DNA from: Kitasatospora sp. GAS204B
GTDB lineage: Bacteria; Actinomycetota; Actinomycetes; Streptomycetales; Streptomycetaceae
NCBI RefSeq assembly: GCF_029892155.1
Contig: NZ_JARZAG010000008.1
Coordinates: 1 to 64,000 of the forward strand
Length of the DNA stretch: 64,000 bases
Direction: 5' to 3'
Shown here: positions 49,392 through 57,782 of the stretch, piece by piece
How positions within the stretch are numbered: position 1 is the first letter of the stretch
How the letters are laid out: each line of letters begins with the position of its first letter
Notes under the pieces: model-generated
Database searches by the model: none
Told to the model about the DNA's origin: nothing
What the model saw: the letters and a program-made list of their open reading frames with translations, nothing else
Program-made: the position numbers and the translations under genes

Positions 49392-50783
49392 GTGAACGTC
49401 GCACGGCCGTCGAGCTCCCCGCTCGACACCGAGCCAGAGGCACCGCCGACGGTGACCCCGCTGACCCAGTCGTCCGCCGAGGCGTACGTGGCCAGCACGT
49501 GTTTCAAGATCGGACCACCCGGACAAGTCGGAGTCGAGCTGGAATGGCTCGTCCACGACCCCGGTCGTCCCCACGCCCTACCCGATCCCGATCGGGTGAC
49601 CGCCGCCCTCGACGCTCTGCGGCTACCCCCCGATCACCCGTTTCTCCCGCACGGCTCCCGGCTCACCCGCGAGCCCGGCGGCCAGGTCGAGCTCAGCTCC
49701 CCCGCCGCCGATGATCTGGCCGGCTGCATCGAGATCACCAGCCTGGACCTCGGCATCCTGCGGGCCGCCTTCGCCGCCCAGGGCCTGACCCTCGCCGGCT
49801 ACGGCACCGAACCCCATCCGAGGAAGCGTCAGGTGACCCTGCGCCAGCCTCGCTACCTGGCGATGGAGGAGTTCTTCGGGCGCGCCGGCCCCTGGGGCAA
49901 GATCATGATGTGCGCCACCGCGTCCACCCAGGTCTGCCTGGACGCGGGCACCGACGACGAGAGCGCTCCCGGTACCGGACACGGCTTCCGGGCCCGCTGG
50001 GAGCTGGCCCACCGGCTCGGCCCGGTGCTGGTCGCCGCCTTCGCCAACTCCCCGCTGCTGGACGGGCGGCCGACCGGCTACCGGTCCACCCGGCAGGCCG
50101 TCTGGTCGCGGATGGACCCCAGTCGCACGCTGGCGCCCGGCGTCCTGAACGGCGATGGCGCGGACGGCGATCCGCGCGCGGCCTGGGCCCGCTACGTGCT
50201 GGACGCCGCGGTGCTCTGCGTGCGCCGGCCGGACGGCCGTTCCTGGACCGCGCCCCACGGGCTGACCTTCCGCGACTGGCTGGACCGGCCCGAGGCCGAG
50301 CGGCCGACCCTGGCGGACCTCGACTACCACATGACCACGCTCTTCCCCCCGGTACGACCGCGCGGCTACCTGGAGCTGCGGATGATCGACGCACAGCCGG
50401 GCGACGGCTGGATGGTCCCGGCGGCGCTGGCCGCCGCGCTGTTCGCCGACCCGCGGGCCGCCGACGCCGCGCTCGCCGCCGTGGAGCCGCTCGCGGCGGC
50501 CACCGCCGAGCCGGGGCCGCGGGGTCCGGCCTGGACCAGGGCCGCGACCCGGGGCATGGACGACCCGGTGTTGCGCCGGGCCGCGCTCGACTGCTTCGCG
50601 GCGGCCGATCAGGTGCTGGCCGACCAGGAGCGGGCCGGCCAGCCCGCCGCCGGACAACTGCGGTCGGCTGTCGGCGAGTTCGCCGAGCGCTACACCACCA
50701 GGGGCCGATGTCCGGCCGACGACCTGCTGGAGGCGCCGGCCGCGCTCCGCCAGCCCTCGCCCGAGGAGGACGCACCGTGCTGA
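49392..50783 (+). CDS. egtA: ergothioneine biosynthesis glutamate-cysteine ligase EgtA
   Basis: 463 aa from GTG 49392; GTG 49383 is too close to GAGGA. It belongs to the GCS2-type ligase family of actinomycetes, shown by VGVELEWLVHDP, GGQVELSSP, YLAMEEFFGRAGPWGKIMMCATASTQVCLDAG and YLELRMIDAQPGDGWMVPAALAAALFADP. It makes gamma-glutamylcysteine, the sulfur donor for EgtB. It is the first gene of egtABCD, with a 7-base overlap to egtB. Confidence 0.93.
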   Translation: MNVARPSSSPLDTEPEAPPTVTPLTQSSAEAYVASTCFKIGPPGQVGVELEWLVHDPGRPHALPDPDRVTAALDALRLPPDHPFLPHGSRLTREPGGQVELSSPAADDLAGCIEITSLDLGILRAAFAAQGLTLAGYGTEPHPRKRQVTLRQPRYLAMEEFFGRAGPWGKIMMCATASTQVCLDAGTDDESAPGTGHGFRARWELAHRLGPVLVAAFANSPLLDGRPTGYRSTRQAVWSRMDPSRTLAPGVLNGDGADGDPRAAWARYVLDAAVLCVRRPDGRSWTAPHGLTFRDWLDRPEAERPTLADLDYHMTTLFPPVRPRGYLELRMIDAQPGDGWMVPAALAAALFADPRAADAALAAVEPLAAATAEPGPRGPAWTRAATRGMDDPVLRRAALDCFAAADQVLADQERAGQPAAGQLRSAVGEFAERYTTRGRCPADDLLEAPAALRQPSPEEDAPC

Positions 50784-52192
50784 ACCCCGACCCCACCACC
50801 GCGCACCACCTCGCCGAACCGAACCTCGCCGGACCGACCGGCCTCGCCGAACCGACCGGCCTCGCCGATCTGAGCGAGGAGCGGTTGCGCGAGACGATCG
50901 CCGCCGAGCTGCTGGCCGCCCGGGAGCGCACCCGACTGCTGACCGACTCGGTGGCCGACGACGAACTGACCGCCCAGCACTCGCGTCTGATGTCCCCGCT
51001 GGTCTGGGACCTGGCGCACATCGGCAACCAGGAGGAACTCTGGCTGCTGCGCAACGTCGGCGGCCGCGACCCGATGCACCCCGAGATCGACCCGCTCTAC
51101 GACGCCTTCGAGCACCCGCGCGCCGAACGCCCCACGCTGCCGCTGCTGCCGCCCGCCGAGGCCCGCGGCTACGCCCACGAGGTGCGCGGCCGGGTGCTCG
51201 ACCTGCTGGACGGCGTGCAGCTGTCCGGCCGGCCGCTGCTGGCCGCCGGTTTCGCCTTCGGGCTGATCGCCCAGCACGAACAGCAGCACGACGAGACCAT
51301 GCTGATCACCCATCAGCTGCGCACCGGCGCCGCCGTGCTCACCGCCCCGGCGCCCGGTCCGGCACCGGCAGGCCGGCTGCCCGCCGAAGTCGTCATCCCC
51401 GCCGGGCCGTTCACCATGGGCACGGACACCGAGCCGTGGGCACTGGACAACGAGCGCCCCGCCCACCAGGTCGAGCTGCCGGGGTTCGCGATCGACACCA
51501 CCCCGGTCAGCAACGCCGCCTACCAGCGGTTCATCGAGGACGGCGGCTACCAGGAGCCACGCTGGTGGAGTCCGGCGGGCTGGACGCACCGGATGGCCGC
51601 CGGGCTGACCGCGCCGCTGTTCTGGAGCCGCACCGACGGCCAGTGGCTGCGCCGCCGGTTCGGGCAGCTAGAACCCGTCCCGGCCGACGAGCCGGTGCTG
51701 CACGTCACTTGGTACGAGGCGGACGCCTACGCCCGCTGGGCCGGCCGGCGGCTGCCGACCGAGGCCGAGTGGGAGAAGGCCGCGCGCCACGACCCGGTCA
51801 GCGGCCGCTCCCGCCGCTTCCCCTGGGGCGACCAGGCACCGGGGCCGCAGCACGCCAACCTGGGCCAGCGGCACCTCCAGCCGGCCCCGGTCGGCAGCTA
51901 CCCCGAGGGCGCCTCGCCGTACGGCGTGCGGCAGTTGATCGGTGACGTGTGGGAGTGGACGGCCAGCGACTTCACCCCCTACCCGGGGTTCAAGGCCTGG
52001 CCCTACCGGGAGTACTCGGAGGTCTTCTTCGCGCCGCCGGGCGAGCCGGCCGAGTACAAGGTGCTGCGGGGCGGTAGCTTCGCGGTCGCGCCGGTGGCCT
52101 GCCGGGGCACCTTCCGCAACTGGGACTACCCGATCCGGCGGCAGATCTTCGCCGGCTTCCGAACTGCCCGCGACCTGCTGGACGGTAGCTGA
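50777..52192 (+). CDS. egtB: ergothioneine biosynthesis sulfoxide synthase EgtB
   Basis: 471 aa from GTG 50777 inside the end of egtA. The N-terminal DinB-like domain carries the iron ligands in WDLAHIGNQEELW and IAQHEQQHDETML (three His). The C-terminal FGE-sulfatase/formylglycine-type domain runs from IPAGPFTMGTDTEPWALDNERPAHQV to VLRGGSFAVAPVACRGTFRNWDYP. EgtB joins hercynine and gamma-glutamylcysteine with O2 to give the sulfoxide. Its stop overlaps egtC by one base. Confidence 0.95.
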   Translation: MLNPDPTTAHHLAEPNLAGPTGLAEPTGLADLSEERLRETIAAELLAARERTRLLTDSVADDELTAQHSRLMSPLVWDLAHIGNQEELWLLRNVGGRDPMHPEIDPLYDAFEHPRAERPTLPLLPPAEARGYAHEVRGRVLDLLDGVQLSGRPLLAAGFAFGLIAQHEQQHDETMLITHQLRTGAAVLTAPAPGPAPAGRLPAEVVIPAGPFTMGTDTEPWALDNERPAHQVELPGFAIDTTPVSNAAYQRFIEDGGYQEPRWWSPAGWTHRMAAGLTAPLFWSRTDGQWLRRRFGQLEPVPADEPVLHVTWYEADAYARWAGRRLPTEAEWEKAARHDPVSGRSRRFPWGDQAPGPQHANLGQRHLQPAPVGSYPEGASPYGVRQLIGDVWEWTASDFTPYPGFKAWPYREYSEVFFAPPGEPAEYKVLRGGSFAVAPVACRGTFRNWDYPIRRQIFAGFRTARDLLDGS

Positions 52193-52965
52193 TGTGCCGT
52201 CATCTCGCCTACCTGGGCGAGCCGGTGAGCCCGGCCGAGCTGCTGGTCGAGCCGGCCTACGGGCTCTACCGGCAGTCCTGGTCACCGCGGCTGCAGCGGC
52301 ACGGGACGGTCAACGCCGACGGTTTCGGGCTCGGCTGGTACGCCGAGGGCGATCCGCTGCCGGCCCGCTACCGGCGGGCGGTGCCGATCTGGGCCGACGA
52401 GAACCTGACCGATCTGGCCCGGGTGATCCGCACCGGGGCCCTGCTGGCGGCCGTCCGCTCCGCCACCGCGGGGACCACGGCGAGCGAGGCGGCGGCCGCC
52501 CCGTACACCGGGGACGGCTGGCTGTTCAGCCACAACGGCGTGATCGGCGGCTGGCCGGCGGCGGCCGGCGAACTCGCCGCGCTGCTCGAACCAGCCGAGC
52601 TGCTGGGGCTGGAGGCGCACTGCGACTCCGTGCTGGTCTGGGCACTGCTGCGGCGGCGCCTGCGGGCCGGGCAGGCGGTGGGCGACGCGCTGGCGGCCAC
52701 CGTCGGCGAGATCGCGAGCCATACCGACTCCCGGCTCAACCTGCTGGTCACTGACGGTCGTTCGATCGCGGCGACCACCTGGGGCGACACCCTGTTCCAC
52801 CGCCTGGAGCGCGGCCGCAGCGTGCTGGTCGCCTCCGAACCCGGCGACGACGGCCCGGGCTGGACCCCGGTGCCCGACCGCTCCGTCCTGCTGGCCACCC
52901 CCGACGCGGTGACCATCCGCCCGCTGGATGCCACCGCCGCTTCCCGAGAGGACCGGATCCGATGA
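52192..52965 (+). CDS. egtC: ergothioneine biosynthesis gamma-glutamyl hydrolase EgtC
   Basis: 257 aa. MCRHLAYLGEPV gives the N-terminal Cys nucleophile of class II glutamine amidotransferases. HGTVNADGFGLGWYAEGDP and FSHNGVIGG are the further active-site segments. It removes the glutamyl group from the EgtB product to give hercynylcysteine sulfoxide. It overlaps egtB by 1 and egtD by 4 bases. Confidence 0.95.
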   Translation: MCRHLAYLGEPVSPAELLVEPAYGLYRQSWSPRLQRHGTVNADGFGLGWYAEGDPLPARYRRAVPIWADENLTDLARVIRTGALLAAVRSATAGTTASEAAAAPYTGDGWLFSHNGVIGGWPAAAGELAALLEPAELLGLEAHCDSVLVWALLRRRLRAGQAVGDALAATVGEIASHTDSRLNLLVTDGRSIAATTWGDTLFHRLERGRSVLVASEPGDDGPGWTPVPDRSVLLATPDAVTIRPLDATAASREDRIR

Positions 52966-53936
52966 CCGCCTTCGAGCTCACCCGCCTGCTCCCCACCGAC
53001 CACTTCGCCCAGGCGCTGCGCGCGGACGTGCGGCACGGGCTGACCGCGCCGGCCAAGTGGCTGCCGCCGAAGTGGTTCTACGACAAGCGGGGCAGCGAGC
53101 TGTTCGAGGACATCACCAAACTGCCCGAGTACTACCCGACCCGTGCCGAGCGGGCCATCCTCACCGAGCGGGCGACCGAGATCGCGCAGGCCACCAAGGC
53201 CCGCACGCTGGTCGAACTGGGCTCCGGCTCCTCGGAGAAGACCCGGCTGCTGCTGGACGCGCTGCGCGACCTCGGCACCCTGGACACCTACGTGCCGGTG
53301 GACGTCTCGGAGAGCGCGCTGCGCGAGGCCGGCGCGGCCCTGGCCGCCGACTACCCGGAGTTGGCGATCCACGGGGTGGTCTCCGACTTCACCGCGAGCC
53401 TGGCCCTGCCGCGTGCGGTGGGCGCGCCGAGACTGGTCGCCTTCCTGGGCGGCACGCTGGGCAACCTGCTGCCGGCTGAGCGGTCCCGCTTCCTGGCCGC
53501 GCTTCGCGCCGAACTGGCACCCGGCGACGCGCTGCTGCTCGGCACCGACCTGGTCAAGGACCCGGCCGTGCTGGTGGCGGCGTACGACGACGCGGCCGGC
53601 GTGACCGCCGAGTTCAACAAGAACGTGCTCAACGTGCTGGACCGCGAGCTGGACGCGAGCTTCGACCCGGCCGCCTTCGATCATGTGGCGCTCTGGGACG
53701 CGGAGCAGGAGTGGATCGAGATGCGGCTGCGCTCACGCTTCGCGCAGCAGGTGGCGATCCCGGCGCTGGGGATGACGGTGGAGTTCGCCGAGGGCGAGCA
53801 GCTGCGCACCGAGATCTCGGCGAAGTTCCGCCGTGACAGGGTGTCTTCGGAGCTGGCCGCCGCCTCCTTCGCGCTGCGGCACTGGTGGACCGACCCCGAA
53901 GGGCGGTTCGGGCTGTCGCTGGCTGAGCCGATGTAG
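52962..53936 (+). CDS. egtD: histidine N-alpha-methyltransferase EgtD
   Basis: 324 aa. The N-terminal LTAPAKWLPPKWFYDKRGSELFEDITKLPEYYPTRAE is diagnostic. The SAM site is LVELGSGSSEKTRLLLDAL and YVPVDVSESALREAG, and the histidine-binding C-terminal domain includes FNKNVLNVLDREL. It trimethylates histidine to hercynine, the first step of the pathway. It is last in the operon and no egtE follows. A hairpin at 53953 may end the transcript. Confidence 0.96.
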   Translation: MTAFELTRLLPTDHFAQALRADVRHGLTAPAKWLPPKWFYDKRGSELFEDITKLPEYYPTRAERAILTERATEIAQATKARTLVELGSGSSEKTRLLLDALRDLGTLDTYVPVDVSESALREAGAALAADYPELAIHGVVSDFTASLALPRAVGAPRLVAFLGGTLGNLLPAERSRFLAALRAELAPGDALLLGTDLVKDPAVLVAAYDDAAGVTAEFNKNVLNVLDRELDASFDPAAFDHVALWDAEQEWIEMRLRSRFAQQVAIPALGMTVEFAEGEQLRTEISAKFRRDRVSSELAAASFALRHWWTDPEGRFGLSLAEPM

Positions 53937-53952
53937 GACCTCACCGCCGAGG

Positions 53953-53986
53953 TCGGCCGAGCCGGTGTGGCACCGGGGTCGGCCGA
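53953..53986 (+). terminator. candidate terminator after egtD
   Basis: TCGGCCGA (53953-53960) plus CCGGTG pair with CACCGG (53971-53976) plus TCGGCCGA (53979-53986) across a small bulge, with a 3-nt loop. It lies 17 bases after the egtD stop. Confidence 0.6.
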
Positions 53987-54097
53987 AGCACTCCTCGGGG
54001 AGCGGGAGTTCGCACGGTGTTCGCTGCACGACCCTTGTAGGGACACCGTCAAGTGCGAATGATGGGCACTCAACACCCGCCTCCCCGAGGAGACTTC

Positions 54098-55972
54098 GTG
54101 CGCCTTCCCCGTCTGGCTGCCGGCCTCACCGCCGCCCTGAGCCTGCTCTGCGGTCTCACCGCGAGCGTCACCACCGCCGCGCAACCGGCCCTCGCCGCCG
54201 CCTCGGTACCACGTCCGGACCACGTCGTCGTCGTGCTCTTCGAGAACACCTCACAGAGCTCCATCGTCGGCAACTCCAGCGCCCCCTACTTCAACCAACT
54301 CGCCAACACCGGGGCGAACTTCACCAACTCGTTCGCGATCTCGCACCCCAGCCAGCCCAACTACCTGGACCTCTTCTCGGGCTCCGACCAGGGCGTGTCG
54401 GACGACTCCTGCCCGCACACCTTCAGCAGTGACAACGAAGGCGCCCAGCTGATCGCCAAGGGCCTGACCTTCACCGGCTACTCGGAGGGCCTGCCGTCGG
54501 TCGGCTCCACGGCCTGCACCTCGGGCGAGTACGCCCGCAAGCACGTGCCGTGGACCAACTTCAGCAACGTGCCGGCCACCGACAGCCAGCCGTTCTCGGC
54601 CTTCCCGACCGACTACACGAAGCTGCCCACGGTCTCCTGGGTGATCCCCAACCTCTGCGACGACATCCACGACTGCTCGATCTCCACCGGTGACACCTGG
54701 CTGAAGAACAACCTGGACAGCTACGTCCAGTGGGCGAAGACCCACAACAGCCTGCTGATCACCACCTTCGACGAGGACGACAGCAGCTCCAGCCTCAACC
54801 AGATCGCCACCTTCTTCAACGGCCAGCAGGTCAAGCCCGGCACCTACAACGAGCAGATCAACCACTTCAGCGTGCTGCGCACGATCGAGGACATGTACGG
54901 CCTGCCGTACGCCGGCGCCGCCGCCCAGGCCACCCCGATCACCGACGCCTGGGCCGGCAGCGGCAGCACCGGCAGCGTCACGGTGACCGCGCCCGGCGAC
55001 CAGAACGGCACCGTCGGCACCGCCGCCTCGCTCCAGCTCGGCGCCACCGACACCGCCACCGGCACGCTCAACTGGACCGCCACCGGCCTGCCGGCCGGCC
55101 TGAGCGTCAACGCCGCCAGCGGCCTGATCTCGGGCACCCCGACCACCGCCGGCACCTCCTCGGTGACCGTCACGGCCACCGACTCCACCGGGCCCTCCGG
55201 CAGTGCCACCTTCAACTGGACCGTCGCACCGGCCGCCGGCAACACCGTCACCCTCAACAACCCCGGCACCCAGAACGGCACCGTCGGCACCGCCGCCAAC
55301 CTCCAGCTCACCGGCACCGACAGCGCCACCGGCCAGACCCTCACCTACACCGCCACCGGCCTGCCCGCCGGCCTCACCATCAACTCCAGCGGTCTGGTCT
55401 CCGGCACCCCGACCACCGCCGGCACCTCCTCGGTGACCGCCACGGCCACCGACACCACCGGCGCCACCGGCAGCACCACCTTCAGCTGGACCGTCAGCCC
55501 CAGCTCCAGCGGCTGCACCCCGGCCCAGTTGCTCGGCAACCCCGGGTTCGAGACCGGCAGCGCCGCCCCGTGGACCGCGACCTCCGGCGTCATCAACAGC
55601 GACACGGCCAGCGAACCCGCCCACTCCGGCAACTACGACGCCTGGCTGGACGGCTACGGCTCCTCCCACACCGACACCCTGGCGCAGACCGTCACCATCC
55701 CGGCCGGCTGCTCCGCGAACTTCAGCTTCTGGCTGCACATCGACACCAACAAGACCGGCACCACCGCAGCCGACAAGCTCACCGTCACCGCCAACGGCAC
55801 CACCCTGGCCACCTACAGCAACCTCAACGCCAACAACGGCTACACCCAGATCAACCTCAACCTCTCCTCCTACGCGGGCAAGAGCGTCGCCCTGAAGTTC
55901 ACCGGCGTGGAGAACTCCTCCTCCGCACAGACCAGCTTCGTGATCGACGACACCGCACTGAACGCCAGCTGA
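54098..55972 (+). CDS. secreted phosphoesterase (acid phosphatase type) with two Ig-like repeats and C-terminal beta-sandwich
   Basis: 624 aa from GTG 54098, with GAGGAGA upstream. A signal peptide ends ...AQPALA-A. The phosphoesterase domain (about 40-290) shows HVVVVLFENTSQSSIVGN, FAISHPSQPNYLDLFSGSDQG, WVIPNLCDDIHDCSISTGD and LLITTFDEDDSSSSLNQIATFFNG, matching the PF04185 acid phosphatase/PLC family. Two He_PIG-type Ig repeats (about 305-385 and 388-470) precede a NPGFETG module. The second repeat and that module match the S53 peptidase almost base for base. Confidence 0.9.
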   Translation: MRLPRLAAGLTAALSLLCGLTASVTTAAQPALAAASVPRPDHVVVVLFENTSQSSIVGNSSAPYFNQLANTGANFTNSFAISHPSQPNYLDLFSGSDQGVSDDSCPHTFSSDNEGAQLIAKGLTFTGYSEGLPSVGSTACTSGEYARKHVPWTNFSNVPATDSQPFSAFPTDYTKLPTVSWVIPNLCDDIHDCSISTGDTWLKNNLDSYVQWAKTHNSLLITTFDEDDSSSSLNQIATFFNGQQVKPGTYNEQINHFSVLRTIEDMYGLPYAGAAAQATPITDAWAGSGSTGSVTVTAPGDQNGTVGTAASLQLGATDTATGTLNWTATGLPAGLSVNAASGLISGTPTTAGTSSVTVTATDSTGPSGSATFNWTVAPAAGNTVTLNNPGTQNGTVGTAANLQLTGTDSATGQTLTYTATGLPAGLTINSSGLVSGTPTTAGTSSVTATATDTTGATGSTTFSWTVSPSSSGCTPAQLLGNPGFETGSAAPWTATSGVINSDTASEPAHSGNYDAWLDGYGSSHTDTLAQTVTIPAGCSANFSFWLHIDTNKTGTTAADKLTVTANGTTLATYSNLNANNGYTQINLNLSSYAGKSVALKFTGVENSSSAQTSFVIDDTALNAS

Positions 55973-55973
55973 C
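55383..55973. repeat. copy B of the long near-identical repeat
   Basis: This is the partner of 6841-7431. 55616-55973 is identical over 358 bp. Neighbouring sequence upstream has scattered substitutions. It includes the stop codon. Confidence 0.95.
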
Positions 55974-56024
55974 CTCCGCCGGGGCCTGGCGTCGAGCGAC
56001 GCCGCTGCCCGAGTAGCCGTCCCG

Positions 56025-56057
56025 ACCGGGGCCGTGGCCGCCTGCCACGGCCCCGGT
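56025..56057 (+). terminator. terminator after the secreted phosphoesterase, 14-bp perfect arms
   Basis: ACCGGGGCCGTGGC (56025-56038) pairs exactly with 56044-56057 around the loop CGCCT. It shares the GGGCCGTGGC core with the terminator after the S53 peptidase. Confidence 0.88.
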
Positions 56058-56145
56058 TCCGCGTTCCAGAGCCCCCGCAGGGGCACTGCTCGCGGTCGTG
56101 CCAGGGGTCTTGCCGAAGAACTGAATCGCTGCTTCACTTCTTGCC

Positions 56146-56751
56146 GTGGCCTACCGGAAGACACCCGCCGTGCAAGCCCGGCTCGACGCCCAGCGCGAGA
56201 CGGTGCTGGCCGCCGCGACCGGGCTGCTCGCCGAACGCGGTTACGCCGCCTGCTCGGTGGCCGCCGTGGCCGAGCGGGCCCAGATCGCCACCGGGACGGT
56301 GTACCGCTCCTTCCCGAGCAAGGCCGAGCTGGTGGCCGAGCTGTTCCGCACCGTGGTCGGCCGGGAGGTGGCGGCGGTGCGCGAGGCGGCCGCCTTCGCG
56401 GGCGACCTGCACGCCCAGGTCGCCTCGGTGATCGGCACCTTCGCGGGCCGCGCGCTGGGCGCCCCGCGCCTGGCCTACGCGCTCCTGGCCGAGCCGGTGG
56501 ACCCGGAGGTGGAGGCCGAGCGCCTGGTCTTCCGCCGGGCCTTTCGCGACGTGATCGCGGCCCGGATCGCCGAGGGCGTGGCGGCCGGCCGACTGCCCGC
56601 GCAGGACGCCGAGTTGACCGCCGCGCTGCTGGTCGGCGGGGTCGGCGAGGCACTGGTCGGGCCGCTCGCGGACGGCGGCCGGGCACCCGACGACCTGATC
56701 CCCGCCCTGATCTCCTTCTCGCTGCGCGCCCTGGGCGGCACCCCCACCTGA
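56146..56751 (+). CDS. TetR family regulator upstream of diiron oxygenase
   Basis: 201 aa, GTG start. The helix-turn-helix is QRETVLAAATGLLAERGYAACSVAAVAERAQIATGTVYRSFPSKAELVAELF (about 16-68). The C-terminal domain ends in a GGVGEALVGPLADGG segment seen in regulators of this type. It is followed 65 bp later, same strand, by the diiron oxygenase gene, a common pairing in actinomycetes, so the oxygenase is the probable target. Confidence 0.9.
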   Translation: MAYRKTPAVQARLDAQRETVLAAATGLLAERGYAACSVAAVAERAQIATGTVYRSFPSKAELVAELFRTVVGREVAAVREAAAFAGDLHAQVASVIGTFAGRALGAPRLAYALLAEPVDPEVEAERLVFRRAFRDVIAARIAEGVAAGRLPAQDAELTAALLVGGVGEALVGPLADGGRAPDDLIPALISFSLRALGGTPT

Positions 56752-56816
56752 CACCCGGGAGCACGCGCGGAGCACGCCCACCCTCCCCACCCCACCGCAT
56801 GAACCGGAGCCGCTCC

Positions 56817-57722
56817 ATGCGCGACCTCGCCCCCACCGCACCGGACGTCCGCGAGCAGAACGCCGAACGCCTGCTGCGCGTCTCCGCCAAGCACTCCCAC
56901 GACCCGCTCACCGAGATCGACTGGGACGCCCCGATCGACCCCGACCAGTTCGCGCTGCCACCGCACCGGGTCTCGCTCTACGGAACCCAGCTCTGGCACC
57001 AGCTGACACCGCGCCAGCAGGCGCAGTTGAGCACCCACCAGCTGGCCAGCGTCACCTCGGCGGGCATCTGGTTCGAGCTGATCCTGATGAACGGCCTGGT
57101 CCGGCACGTCTACGACAGCGACCTGACCACCCAGCACGCGCAGTACGCGCTGACCGAGGTGGCCGACGAGTGCCGCCACTCCACCATGTTCGCCCGCTAC
57201 ATCACCAAGACCGGCTACCCCTCCGCCCGCCCGAGCACCCGGGCGCACCGGCGCGGCAAGCTGCACCTGCTGCTCAACGACACCACGCTGACCTTCGCGG
57301 GCGCCATATTCGTCGAGGAGTTCACCGACGCGATGCAGCGCGAGATGATCCGGGACGAGAGCCTGCAGCCGCTCGCCCGCTCGGTGGCGAAGATCCACGT
57401 GATCGAGGAGGCTCGGCACATCGGCTACGCCAAGCCCGAGTTGGAGCGACGCTGGGCGCGGATGAGCCCGGCCAGGCGCGCGGTGTTCCGCCGGCTGCTC
57501 GCGGTGCTGACCTACGAGGCGGTGATCGAGTGCGTCCATCCCCGCATCTACACGCTGGCCGGTCTCGACCCCCAGCAGGCCAAGGCCATCGCCGCGGCCA
57601 ACCCGTACTGGCGGCAGGCCAAGATGGACTGGGCACGCAAGGCGGTCTCCTTCTTCACCGAGCTCGGCATCATCGACCGGCGCAGCGAGGCGATGTGGCG
57701 CCGGGCCTCGCTGCTGCCGTGA
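56817..57722 (+). CDS. AurF-like diiron oxygenase
   Basis: 301 aa from ATG 56817, favoured over 56799 because GGAG lies 8 nt upstream. The ferritin-like ligand set is visible: TEVADECRHSTMFARY (E-x-x-H), FVEEFTDAMQREM (E) and IHVIEEARHIGYAKPE (E-E-x-R-H). This matches the p-aminobenzoate N-oxygenase (AurF) family, which oxidises arylamines or related substrates. It pairs with the TetR gene upstream. Actual substrate unknown, and no natural-product cluster is evident around it. Confidence 0.88.
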   Translation: MRDLAPTAPDVREQNAERLLRVSAKHSHDPLTEIDWDAPIDPDQFALPPHRVSLYGTQLWHQLTPRQQAQLSTHQLASVTSAGIWFELILMNGLVRHVYDSDLTTQHAQYALTEVADECRHSTMFARYITKTGYPSARPSTRAHRRGKLHLLLNDTTLTFAGAIFVEEFTDAMQREMIRDESLQPLARSVAKIHVIEEARHIGYAKPELERRWARMSPARRAVFRRLLAVLTYEAVIECVHPRIYTLAGLDPQQAKAIAAANPYWRQAKMDWARKAVSFFTELGIIDRRSEAMWRRASLLP

Positions 57723-57782
57723 CGGGCCGACGACGACCGTGACAGGCACGACCACCGCGACCGGCCGGCCGACGACGGACGA

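Noticed and set aside
54251..56911. 886-codon minus-strand ORF opposite the secreted phosphoesterase
   Set aside because: It is an antisense artefact of GC bias; part of it repeats the shadow seen opposite the S53 gene because the DNA is duplicated.
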